From: Paracoccaceae bacterium
GTDB lineage: Bacteria; Pseudomonadota; Alphaproteobacteria; Rhodobacterales; Rhodobacteraceae
Reading direction: 5' to 3'
Assembly: GCA_019090405.1 (NCBI GenBank)
Contig: JAHRVZ010000241.1
Span: forward strand, 1-7,366
Length of the DNA stretch: 7,366 nucleotides
Shown here: in pieces, positions 1 to 6,038 of the stretch
How positions within the stretch are numbered: the stretch's first letter is position 1
How the letters are laid out: each line of letters begins with the position of its first letter
Notes under the pieces: model-generated
Database searches by the model: none
Seen by the model: the letters and a program-made list of their open reading frames with translations, nothing else
What the model was told of the DNA's origin: nothing
Program-made: the position numbers and the translations under genes

Positions 1-357
1 TCAATCGACCTGATGCGCCATGTTCCGGGTGGTCCAAGTTTTGTGATGGACGCCCTTTTTGCCGAGATGATGCTTTGGGCTTCTGAGCAAGGTTTCCATT
101 GGTTCTCGCTTGGGGCGGCACCATTTTCGGGACTGGAAAACCATCAGCTTGCATCACTGTGGAACCGGATCGGCGGGTTTGCCTATGAACATGGTGAACA
201 TTTCTACAATTTCGAAGGGTTGCGAGCGTTCAAGCAGAAATTTGACCCGGTGTGGTCACCGAATTACATGGCCTGCCCCGGAGGAATGGCCGTGCCTCAT
301 GTTCTTTACGAAGTGAATGTTCTGGTTTCTGGCGGCATCAAAGGCCTGATAAAATAG
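1..357 (+). CDS. mprF: MprF/LpiA-type phosphatidylglycerol lysyltransferase, C-terminal end (5' truncated by window)
   Basis: Only the last 118 codons are present; the frame is open from base 1 and ends at TAG 355-357. The segment matches the C-terminal catalytic (DUF2156, GNAT-fold) domain of bifunctional aminoacyl-phosphatidylglycerol synthases. It begins SIDLMRHVPGG, and continues with VMDALFAEMMLWASEQGFHW, FSLGAAPFSGLE, FYNFEGLRAFKQKFDPVW and a closing VSGGIKGLIK. In the family this domain transfers lysine or alanine from aminoacyl-tRNA to phosphatidylglycerol in the inner membrane, lowering negative surface charge and giving resistance to cationic peptides and acid. The membrane flippase part would lie upstream, outside the window. 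In some alphaproteobacteria (lpiA) the gene is paired with a hydrolase gene, acvB/atvA; none is seen downstream here. The family assignment is firm. Which amino acid is transferred, and whether the flippase half exists, cannot be seen. Confidence 0.85.
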   Translation, partial: SIDLMRHVPGGPSFVMDALFAEMMLWASEQGFHWFSLGAAPFSGLENHQLASLWNRIGGFAYEHGEHFYNFEGLRAFKQKFDPVWSPNYMACPGGMAVPHVLYEVNVLVSGGIKGLIK

Positions 358-478
358 GACCACACGCATAATTTTGCACCCCTCTGTATCGCCAGTTTCA
401 GCAGCCCCAAACCTTAGAGCGCAAGTAATGATGTTGCAGGCTGATAATTGGTTTTGCAATATACCATTTGCGCCGATG

Positions 479-493
479 GACCTTAGCAAGGTC
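479..493. repeat. Perfect inverted repeat, 6-bp arms, 3-bp centre
   Basis: GACCTT (479-484), AGC (485-487) and AAGGTC (488-493) form a perfect dyad about 100 bp upstream of the AsmA start. No T-run follows on either strand, so an intrinsic terminator is unlikely. It could be a protein-binding operator or a small RNA hairpin in the leader. Short dyads of this size also arise by chance. Confidence 0.45.
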
Positions 494-497
494 TTAC

Positions 498-528
498 CCT
501 AGTGTTTCATCAGGAAAAATCTACTAGG
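498..528. repeat. Inverted repeat CCTAGT / ACTAGG, 19-bp spacer
   Basis: CCTAGT (498-503) and ACTAGG (523-528) are exact reverse complements separated by 19 bp. Bulging one C (497) lets the pairing extend to 495-496 with 529-530. Each arm contains CTAG, a tetranucleotide known to be scarce in many bacterial genomes, so two copies so close are slightly notable. The repeat starts five bases after the dyad at 479-493 and ends 62 bp before the AsmA ATG. Function is unknown; an operator or leader structure is possible. Confidence 0.35.
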
Positions 529-590
529 TACGAAAACAGTTCAACCCGGACAAAAGATGCAATCAGATCAGTTTTTATTAGGAGTTTACC

Positions 591-3344
591 ATGTTGATTT
601 GGATTAAACGAGTTGTCGTTGTACTTGTCAGCCTGATTGCGCTTGTACTGATTGCAGGCTGGCTGTTGCTATCATCATCTCTTCTGGAAGGCCCGCGCGG
701 CACCCTGACCGCGCGATTTCTTAGCCAGAAACTGGGGCAGGATCTTGAGATTATCGGCGGTGTTCGCATAGATCTTGGATCTACGGTGCATGTGATGACC
801 CAGGGCGTCGTTTTGCCCAGCCAAATGACCGACATAAGTCTGGCCAAAATTGAATTGCTGGAATTTGATCTGGTTCTGGCCGATTTGCTAAAGCGACGGA
901 TCAAACTGTCTGGCCTTCGCGTGGACGGTGCCAAAATCACACTCGTCGTTGACAAAGACGGGACATCGTCATGGTCGCCGGTTGAGCAGGACGTTGAAAC
1001 GAAAACGTCCTCGACTGGTACAAAGGGTGGCGGATCGAATGTGATGCAGTTTTTTGCAGGACATAGCATTCAGTTTTCAAATTCAGACATACTCTATCAA
1101 GACGCGCGGAATGGCCTGGATATTGAACTGCTTATGTCATCGTTTGAGCTGAGCAAGCAGGATACTTCGGCGCCGGTCGTCCTGAACGGGTCGGGCACCA
1201 TGAATGGCCAAGAATTGACCCTAAGCGGGAATTTTCCACCAAAACAGGCGTTCAATGTAACAGCTGATTTTAGCCAGATCAGTGCAAAATTCGACGGCAC
1301 TCCGGACCCGGAAGGATATGAGGCTGGGTATGCAGTTGCCATTTCGCTGGAGATTGAAGAACTTGCCCAGCTACTTGAGGTGTTCAAACTTGAGAAATCC
1401 ATAACAGGGACCGGGCATGTTAAGGCGGTTCTTAAGAAATCAAATGGCGCTACGCAGATTGAAGGTATTGATATCGCGGCCAATTTGGATACCGGGCAAA
1501 GTGCTATCGTGACAGGAGAGATTGGCAAACTTGGCGATCCGTCAAGTGTCACCCTTGATACGCGCATTCGCCTGTACCCCGAAGACAAAGAACCCGCGCC
1601 AGTCAGGAAATTGCGAAACTTGAAACTGCTTGCGGTCGACATGCAATTGGCTGCCGTTCCGGACGCGCCATCGCAACGCAGAATGGTGATCCGGACCAAT
1701 GGTTTTGTTATGGACACCAGCGGGGTTGGGCCTCCCCCGATCCAGTTTTCAGAAATTTCACGCACCCCCAACGGGCATTTGAAGATAGGCAAGGCGGTGC
1801 TGCGACTTGGGCCGCCCGAGGCAAATTTTGCCGTCCTGGAAGGCATGATCGGAGATGCACTGAAACTGCAGGAAATCGACATCCAAGGCACCTTGGCATT
1901 GCCCGTGGCAAGCCTGATCGCCCCGACAGTGTTTCAGGATTCTGATGTGCTGGGGCTGATTTCTGGTGGCTTTACGTTGACCGGCAGCGGCACAGAGCTA
2001 AGCCTGTCAAACCTAAATGCGAATGCGACAGGCACCGATTTGTGGACGTTGACAGCCACCGGTTCGATCAACAACGTACTCAAACTTAACGGTGTCGATG
2101 TGGATCTTGAGGCCGATATCCCGTCTGGCGCAAACCTGCTGCAGGCGATGAATCTTAAACCGATTGAAACTGGCTCTTTCGAAATGACAACGAAACTGTC
2201 GAGTAAGGGAAAGGTATGGGATTCCGATGTGACGATAGCCATTGGGCAATCTCAGGTAAGCATTGACCTGGATGCCAGCCTTGGCGACCCTCACCCCGTT
2301 GTCAAAGGGCAGATTGAAAGCGACCTGATCGAAGTTGACCAGTTGCGTAGTATCATTAAAGCCGCACTTCAGATGCAAAAACTTAACAAGCAAGAGAAGG
2401 CCGCAGCCAGTGAAAATACGTCCGCGTCTGAAAGCGACGAAACCGCAGATCAGACAGACGCGACGCCATCAGAATCCTCAGATGAGGAAACCACTGATGC
2501 GGAGAGTGCTGCAGATGAAACCGGCCCATTTCGTGACGTAACCATAAAACCTATCGGTCAGGAAATCCTTATGTCCGGTATGGATATGGATATTGATATC
2601 GATTTACGGAAAATTGTTGGCAAAGAACACACTACTAGTTTGACGACTGAGCTGGTGATGAAAGATGGTGATGCACTGTTTGGCCCGATGAAGCTGGAAT
2701 TTGGCGATGCACATTTTGATATTACCGGAACAATTGATCTGAAAAAAGAACCCAAGTTGTTGAAACTGAAAGGCTCCACAGGCGGGTGGAGTTTCGCCAA
2801 TATCCTACACGAACTGAACTTCAAGAAAGCGGCCAGCGGTGTTCTGGGGGCCGATTTTGATATTGCCGGGCATCACACTTCGGTTAAGGATTTTCTTGCC
2901 TCTGCCAGCGGAAATACCACCGTATATATGAGAAACGGCAGTGTCGATTCTCAGCTATTGGATTTGGCCGGCCTGGGCGTCATTCCGTGGCTATTTAGCA
3001 AGGAACGCGGGTCAACTGTCCCAATTGTTTGTATCCGTGGCCCGATCTATATGAAGGACGGTTATGTGACCACGAAACAGACTGTGGTTGAAACCGATCA
3101 GGTACAGCTTGTTGTAGTTGGTGATGTGAACCTGCAAAACAACACGCTTGATATTATCGGGCAGCCTCGCAAAATCGGAAAGCCGCTGTCACGCAGCCCG
3201 TGGCCATTTACCGCTGTCGGACCAATTGCCAAACCCAAGATCAAAGTCAAAGACGGACCGCGTCGCGTAAAGCGTTCTGATGGTGCGAAAACCATGCCCC
3301 AAAAGCGAAAGTTGTGCGTTCCGGATATTTTGCAGTTAAAATAG
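591..3344 (+). CDS. AsmA-family inner-membrane/periplasmic protein
   Basis: This 917-residue protein starts at ATG 591 behind a strong AGGAG. Residues 1-7 (MLIWIKR) are basic, and about 8-29 form one hydrophobic membrane anchor without a cleavage site, placing the rest in the periplasm. The N-terminal region (RFLSQKLGQDLEIIGGVRID, about 43-62) and the C-terminal region resemble AsmA proteins. The C-terminal part has LLDLAGLGVIPWLF, then VPIVCIRGP (Cys814), YMKDGYVTT, and DVNLQNNTLDIIGQP with AVGPIAKPKIKV. AsmA-like proteins are predicted beta-rich, TamB-related periplasmic proteins linked to outer-membrane biogenesis and lipid transport; the exact substrate is unknown in most members. Residues 604-647 form a linker with 14 Asp/Glu and no Lys/Arg, followed by an alternating MDMDIDID strand at 664-671. 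The length is larger than E. coli AsmA (about 617 residues). Its neighbours, a lipid-modifying MprF and a glycosyltransferase, fit an envelope role. The family is sure; the specific function is not. Confidence 0.85.
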   Translation: MLIWIKRVVVVLVSLIALVLIAGWLLLSSSLLEGPRGTLTARFLSQKLGQDLEIIGGVRIDLGSTVHVMTQGVVLPSQMTDISLAKIELLEFDLVLADLLKRRIKLSGLRVDGAKITLVVDKDGTSSWSPVEQDVETKTSSTGTKGGGSNVMQFFAGHSIQFSNSDILYQDARNGLDIELLMSSFELSKQDTSAPVVLNGSGTMNGQELTLSGNFPPKQAFNVTADFSQISAKFDGTPDPEGYEAGYAVAISLEIEELAQLLEVFKLEKSITGTGHVKAVLKKSNGATQIEGIDIAANLDTGQSAIVTGEIGKLGDPSSVTLDTRIRLYPEDKEPAPVRKLRNLKLLAVDMQLAAVPDAPSQRRMVIRTNGFVMDTSGVGPPPIQFSEISRTPNGHLKIGKAVLRLGPPEANFAVLEGMIGDALKLQEIDIQGTLALPVASLIAPTVFQDSDVLGLISGGFTLTGSGTELSLSNLNANATGTDLWTLTATGSINNVLKLNGVDVDLEADIPSGANLLQAMNLKPIETGSFEMTTKLSSKGKVWDSDVTIAIGQSQVSIDLDASLGDPHPVVKGQIESDLIEVDQLRSIIKAALQMQKLNKQEKAAASENTSASESDETADQTDATPSESSDEETTDAESAADETGPFRDVTIKPIGQEILMSGMDMDIDIDLRKIVGKEHTTSLTTELVMKDGDALFGPMKLEFGDAHFDITGTIDLKKEPKLLKLKGSTGGWSFANILHELNFKKAASGVLGADFDIAGHHTSVKDFLASASGNTTVYMRNGSVDSQLLDLAGLGVIPWLFSKERGSTVPIVCIRGPIYMKDGYVTTKQTVVETDQVQLVVVGDVNLQNNTLDIIGQPRKIGKPLSRSPWPFTAVGPIAKPKIKVKDGPRRVKRSDGAKTMPQKRKLCVPDILQLK

Positions 3345-3351
3345 TCGAATG

Positions 3352-3385
3352 CGCCTCGAACCAAAAGGCGGCGGTTTGTTATTTT
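3352..3385 (+). terminator. Weak intrinsic-terminator-like hairpin after AsmA gene
   Basis: CGCCT (3352-3356) pairs with AGGCG (3366-3370) around a 9-base loop, beginning eight bases after the AsmA stop. A T-rich stretch (3375-3385, TTTGTTATTTT) follows after four bases. The 5-bp stem is short and the T-run is interrupted, so termination is probably partial, and the downstream glycosyltransferase 77 bp from the AsmA stop could still be cotranscribed. Confidence 0.35.
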
Positions 3386-3421
3386 GTCGGCTCAGAGTAC
3401 CAAAGTTGAAAAAGGATTGTC

Positions 3422-4372
3422 ATGGGGCTGTTTAAGTCTAAATCCGCCAAGCAAGAGATTTCGCAGCTAGAGTTGACCCCCTCAAATGAGCAAGGTGCCC
3501 AGAATGGTCTGGCCTTTGTAGCGATAGTGAAAGACGAAGCCGATTCCATCGTTGAGTGGATACGATTTCACCTTGCAGCGGGTGTCGACCATTTTTTCTT
3601 TTATGATGATGGATCCACCGATGATACGGTTGCAAATATTCAGAAAACCCTACCTTCGGAAAGGTTCACGCTAACCCCTTGGAAACAAAGACTGAAGGAT
3701 GCCAAAGGGCCAAAAACCATTCACAACCAACCTCTGGCATATGCCCACGCTGTTTCAAATTACGGCGCCGGATATCGCTGGATGGGGTTTTTTGATATCG
3801 ACGAATTTCTATTTCCGGTAGAAGCCAACAGCATTAACGACGTCTTGAAAGACCTGCAATTTGCCGACACGATCCTGCTGCCATGGGCCATGTTTGGCCG
3901 CAATGGCAATAAAACCACACCCAACGCAATCATCCCGAATTTTACCCAAAGAATGCGAGATCCTTTTGCGTCTAACGTAAGTGGACTGTTGAATTTCAAA
4001 TGCCTTGTTCGCCCAAGCGCCGTTACAAAGGTCTACAATCACGGGTTTGAGACAAACCATAGCAAAATTTTGTACAATTCCGGTGGTGTAAAGTTTGAGT
4101 TCGGCCAACATCAAAATTCCAAATTTCAGTCCAACCCAAAATTGCAGTTGAACCATTATTACGCAAAATCTGATGCCCAACTGGCTGAAAAAATCGCCAA
4201 AGGCTCGATCGGGCTTTCGAAATTTACAGAGAGCTTCAAAACCGATGATAGCAGGGCGCGCATGTTGACACGAAGAGTTAAGGAAATTGAACGTGATGTT
4301 GTAACTGATGTCGCAATTCAGTCCTATTGTGAGAGAATTGGCTTTCGGGCGCAAACCACCGAAAATACCTGA
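3422..4372 (+). CDS. Glycosyltransferase, GT2-like (Glyco_tranf_2_4 / GT92-like)
   Basis: The 316-residue protein starts at ATG 3422, five bases after AAGGA (3412-3416), and ends at TGA 4370-4372. After a variable polar N-terminus of about 28 residues comes a GT-A-type nucleotide-sugar fold: FVAIVKDEADSIVEWIRFHL (32-51), then FFFYDDGSTDDT (58-69), where the aspartates would bind the nucleotide sugar. GFFDIDEFLFP (122-132) contains the DxD-like metal-binding D125-I-D127. Later, NHGFETNH (206-213) and LNHYYAKS (243-250) match the C-terminal His-rich signature of this group. There is no signal peptide or membrane segment, so it should act in the cytoplasm or at the inner membrane face. The sugar and acceptor cannot be inferred. 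Members of this family are often found with polysaccharide or LPS genes; here the gene stands with AsmA and MprF-type genes and not in a visible polysaccharide cluster. Confidence 0.87.
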   Translation: MGLFKSKSAKQEISQLELTPSNEQGAQNGLAFVAIVKDEADSIVEWIRFHLAAGVDHFFFYDDGSTDDTVANIQKTLPSERFTLTPWKQRLKDAKGPKTIHNQPLAYAHAVSNYGAGYRWMGFFDIDEFLFPVEANSINDVLKDLQFADTILLPWAMFGRNGNKTTPNAIIPNFTQRMRDPFASNVSGLLNFKCLVRPSAVTKVYNHGFETNHSKILYNSGGVKFEFGQHQNSKFQSNPKLQLNHYYAKSDAQLAEKIAKGSIGLSKFTESFKTDDSRARMLTRRVKEIERDVVTDVAIQSYCERIGFRAQTTENT

Positions 4373-4515
4373 CCTTTGGGAAATGACATGTCGAATATGG
4401 CAAAAAGCATTGCATTTTGCCTGGTCCTGCCTAAAACGTAAATCTTGCAAATTGTTGCCGCTGGTTGCCCTTTGAAGGTGTTGGGTTCTTGCCTTAGCAT
4501 GTTCAGAAAAATGAT

Positions 4516-4528
4516 GGATGTTGCATCC
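4516..4528. repeat. Short dyad GGATG-TTG-CATCC upstream of tal
   Basis: Five-base perfect arms (4516-4520 and 4524-4528) around TTG lie 38 bp before the tal ATG. It has no T-run, so it is not a terminator. It could be an operator half-site pair or a leader hairpin, but at this size chance is a fair explanation. Confidence 0.3.
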
Positions 4529-4555
4529 GCAGCTAAAGCGCACAAGCCTTGGATT

Positions 4556-4560
4556 GGAAG
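4556..4560 (+). promoter_or_regulatory. Ribosome-binding site GGAAG that fixes the tal start
   Basis: GGAAG lies six bases before ATG 4567. An in-frame TTG at 4549 would sit upstream of this site and lacks a Shine-Dalgarno of its own. Starting at 4567 gives 316 residues beginning MTNALDQLRG, which aligns directly with E. coli TalB (317 residues). Confidence 0.75.
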
Positions 4561-4566
4561 AATCGT

Positions 4567-5517
4567 ATGACAAACGCACTTGATCAACTGCGCGGCATGA
4601 CTGTTGTCGTTGCCGACACTGGGAACGTCGAGGCCGTAAAAACCTATAAACCGGTCGACTGTACCACGAACCCTTCGCTGGTTCTTGGCGCGCTAAAAGA
4701 CCCGGCTGCGGCAGCACTGGTAGCGCAAGAAATCAAAGCCGGGCAACAGGCCGGGTTGGACGCCGAAGGTGTAACAGCGCTGCTAACCGTAGCAATTGGC
4801 GCCGAGTTGTCCAAATGGGTGCCGGGTCGGGTTTCGACCGAAGTTGACGCTTGCCTGTCGTTTGACACCGAAGCGACGTGCAGACGGGCGCGCGAAATCA
4901 TTGCCGAATATGCCCGTCGCGGCATCAACAAAGATCGTATCCTGATAAAGATCGCCGCAACCTGGGAAGGGATCAAAGCCGCCGAAATTATGCAAAACGA
5001 AGGTGTCGATTGCAACGTGACTCTTATCTTTGCGCGTGCGCAAGCCATTGCTTGTGCGGATGCCAAGGCTTTCTTGATCTCTCCGTTTGTTGGTCGCATC
5101 ACCGATTGGTACAAAAAGGCTGAAGGCCGTGACTCATATGAATTTGACGAAGATCCGGGCGTCAATTCAGTTCGAGCGATTTATGACTACTATAAATCCA
5201 ACAACATCGACACTGTGGTTATGGGTGCCTCATTCCGCAATACCGGCCAGATCAAAGCCCTGTCAGGCTGTGACAACCTGACGATTGCACCAAAACTTCT
5301 GGACGAACTGGAAAACGATACCCGCGATCTGGCGCGTAGTCTGTCGCCTGAAAACGCCAGTGGCGTGGCGCCGGTCACGATGGATGAGGCAACATTCCGT
5401 TGGGAAATGAACGGTGATCCAATGGCCACCGAAAAGCTTGCCGAAGGTATTCGCAACTTTGACGCAGATCACAAAAAGCTGATTGCTTTGATAGCGGAAA
5501 AAATGGCGGCGGAATAA
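4567..5517 (+). CDS. tal: Transaldolase (TalB type)
   Basis: Transaldolase moves a dihydroxyacetone unit between sedoheptulose 7-phosphate and glyceraldehyde 3-phosphate to give fructose 6-phosphate and erythrose 4-phosphate, in the cytoplasmic non-oxidative pentose phosphate pathway. The 316-residue product is near the usual 317 of the classical subfamily and aligns along its whole length. TVVVADTG carries Asp17, followed by DCTTNPSLVL (31-40). VPGRVSTEVDACLS carries Glu92, and DRILIKIAATWEG has the Schiff-base Lys128, equivalent to Lys132 of TalB. Then come FLISPFVGRITDWYKK, EDPGVNSV, VVMGASFRNTGQI and DPMATEKLAEGIRNF. All key catalytic residues are present, so the enzyme should be active. 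It is convergent with the nos-linked cytochrome c gene, 122 bp away. No Calvin-cycle or other pentose phosphate gene is seen beside it. Confidence 0.97.
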   Translation: MTNALDQLRGMTVVVADTGNVEAVKTYKPVDCTTNPSLVLGALKDPAAAALVAQEIKAGQQAGLDAEGVTALLTVAIGAELSKWVPGRVSTEVDACLSFDTEATCRRAREIIAEYARRGINKDRILIKIAATWEGIKAAEIMQNEGVDCNVTLIFARAQAIACADAKAFLISPFVGRITDWYKKAEGRDSYEFDEDPGVNSVRAIYDYYKSNNIDTVVMGASFRNTGQIKALSGCDNLTIAPKLLDELENDTRDLARSLSPENASGVAPVTMDEATFRWEMNGDPMATEKLAEGIRNFDADHKKLIALIAEKMAAE

Positions 5518-5525
5518 TCAACTGC

Positions 5526-5557
5526 CCCGCCGGAATCGCATAAAGCGCCCCGGCGGG
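5526..5557. terminator. GC-rich hairpin between convergent tal and cytochrome c genes
   Basis: CCCGCCGG (5526-5533) pairs perfectly with CCGGCGGG (5550-5557). Inside the 16-base loop, CGC (5537-5539) can pair with GCG (5545-5547). The stem starts nine bases after the tal stop and lies between two converging transcripts, so a shared terminator is the natural reading. Neither strand has a real T-run after the stem (ACCATAAAATCGC on +, GGCAGTTGATTATT on -), so it may stall polymerase or protect 3' ends instead of acting as a strong intrinsic terminator. Confidence 0.5.
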
Positions 5558-5576
5558 ACCATAAAATCGCAAGACA

Positions 5577-5619
5577 AAGCAGGCTGAAACTAACCCCTCG
5601 CAAAAGAATAAACCTGCTT
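5577..5619. repeat. Second inverted repeat AAGCAGG / CCTGCTT in the convergent gap
   Basis: AAGCAGG (5577-5583) and CCTGCTT (5613-5619) are exact complements with a 29-base loop. The - strand transcript meets this structure first, 20 bp after the cytochrome c stop. The loop is long and no T-run follows, so a role in termination or 3'-end stability is only possible. Confidence 0.3.
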
Positions 5620-5639
5620 CGCCTACAACGCGAAACGCT

Positions 5640-6023
5640 TTAGTTGAACGTTTCCAAATATGCGATGATGTGGTCGATTTCTGATTGCTTGCGCAGCCCG
5701 GCAAAGGACATCTTGGTGCCGTCCACCAGATCTTTTGGCTTGGTCAGGAATATTGTCAGAGACTCGTTATCCCAGATCAACCCGCCTTCTGCTGCTTCTG
5801 TCATGGCGCTTGAGTATTTGAAATCAGAATATTGCGCAGCGGGATTGCCAATAATACCGTTCAATGGCGGACCTACCTTTTTCTTGGCATCTTCGCCAAC
5901 TGCGTGGCAGGCTTTGCATTTGTTAAATATTTTTGAGCCCTTCTTGGCGTCGCCTTCCGCCAAAACCGGCGATGCCAGTCCAGCCAAAAGCGTCGCCATC
6001 GTCGCATATTTCAAAATCGTCAT
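5640..6023 (-). CDS. Class I c-type cytochrome (c550-like), nos-linked
   Basis: The 127-residue precursor begins at ATG 6023 (- strand) seven bases after AAGGAA. Residues 1-22 form a Sec signal peptide ending VLA, giving a mature periplasmic protein starting EGDAKKGSKIF. The haem site is CKACH (Cys36, Cys39, His40). GPPLNGIIG (51-59) is the usual loop after the haem motif, and GTKMSFAGL (102-110) contains Met105, the probable sixth haem ligand. The C-terminal helix is SEIDHIIAYLETF. This is a complete single-haem His/Met electron carrier of mitochondrial/c550 type, similar in kind to Paracoccus c550. The gene lies 15 bp after nosX on the same strand, so it is very likely cotranscribed with nosLX. 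A role in passing electrons from the bc1 complex to nitrous oxide reductase is inferred from this position; it could also serve other reductases or oxidases. Confidence 0.92.
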   Translation of the reverse strand: MTILKYATMATLLAGLASPVLAEGDAKKGSKIFNKCKACHAVGEDAKKKVGPPLNGIIGNPAAQYSDFKYSSAMTEAAEGGLIWDNESLTIFLTKPKDLVDGTKMSFAGLRKQSEIDHIIAYLETFN

Positions 6024-6038
6024 TCGCTGTTTCCTTTT

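Larger units (their letters stand above)
358..590. other. Intergenic spacer between mprF-like gene and AsmA gene
   Basis: This 233-bp spacer has no credible gene; the - strand frame crossing it overlaps mprF and has no family resemblance. It holds two inverted repeats (listed separately) and a good Shine-Dalgarno AGGAG at 580-584, six bases before the AsmA ATG. I looked for a sigma-70 promoter. The best pairs, TTGCAG 434-439 with CAATAT 457-462 and TTCAAC 540-545 with TCAGAT 563-568, each match the -10 consensus at only three of six bases, so I do not call one. The gene probably has its own promoter, given the spacer length and the inverted repeats, but that is inference. Confidence 0.5.
4373..4566. 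other. Intergenic spacer before transaldolase
   Basis: The 194-bp spacer contains no recognisable gene. A short dyad (4516-4528) and the tal ribosome-binding site are listed separately. Several TTG-rich stretches occur (for example TTGCAA from about 4445 and TTGCCT near 4491), but no convincing -35/-10 pair was found. Because the hairpin between AsmA and the glycosyltransferase is weak and no terminator is seen here, tal could use its own promoter or read-through; the sequence does not decide. Confidence 0.4.

Noticed and set aside
434..463. Possible sigma-70 promoter TTGCAG ... CAATAT
   Set aside because: The -10 element matches only three of six consensus bases; not strong enough to call.
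594..607. TTGAT-TTGG-ATTAA, one mismatch from an FNR/Anr box
   Set aside because: It lies inside codons 2-6 of the AsmA gene, simply coding hydrophobic and basic residues of the membrane anchor, and is poorly placed for activation.
1097..1891. - strand open frame of 264 codons within the AsmA gene
   Set aside because: It is Ser/Pro-rich with no family motif and no Shine-Dalgarno, as expected of the reverse strand of a coding region.
4383..4475. A 30-codon + strand frame (ATG to TGA) ten bases after the glycosyltransferase stop
   Set aside because: Only a weak GGGAA precedes it, the composition (several Cys, Trp and Lys) is unlike the neighbours, and no known small-protein pattern is visible.
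4549..4566. Upstream TTG start for transaldolase, adding six residues
   Set aside because: The GGAAG ribosome-binding site lies within these codons, six bases before ATG 4567, and the shorter form matches TalB exactly at the N-terminus.
3809..4717. Long - strand open frame (about 300 codons) antisense to the glycosyltransferase and tal start
   Set aside because: It is rich in Arg, Cys, His and Gln, without domain signatures, and is antisense to two strongly supported genes, so it is a shadow frame.
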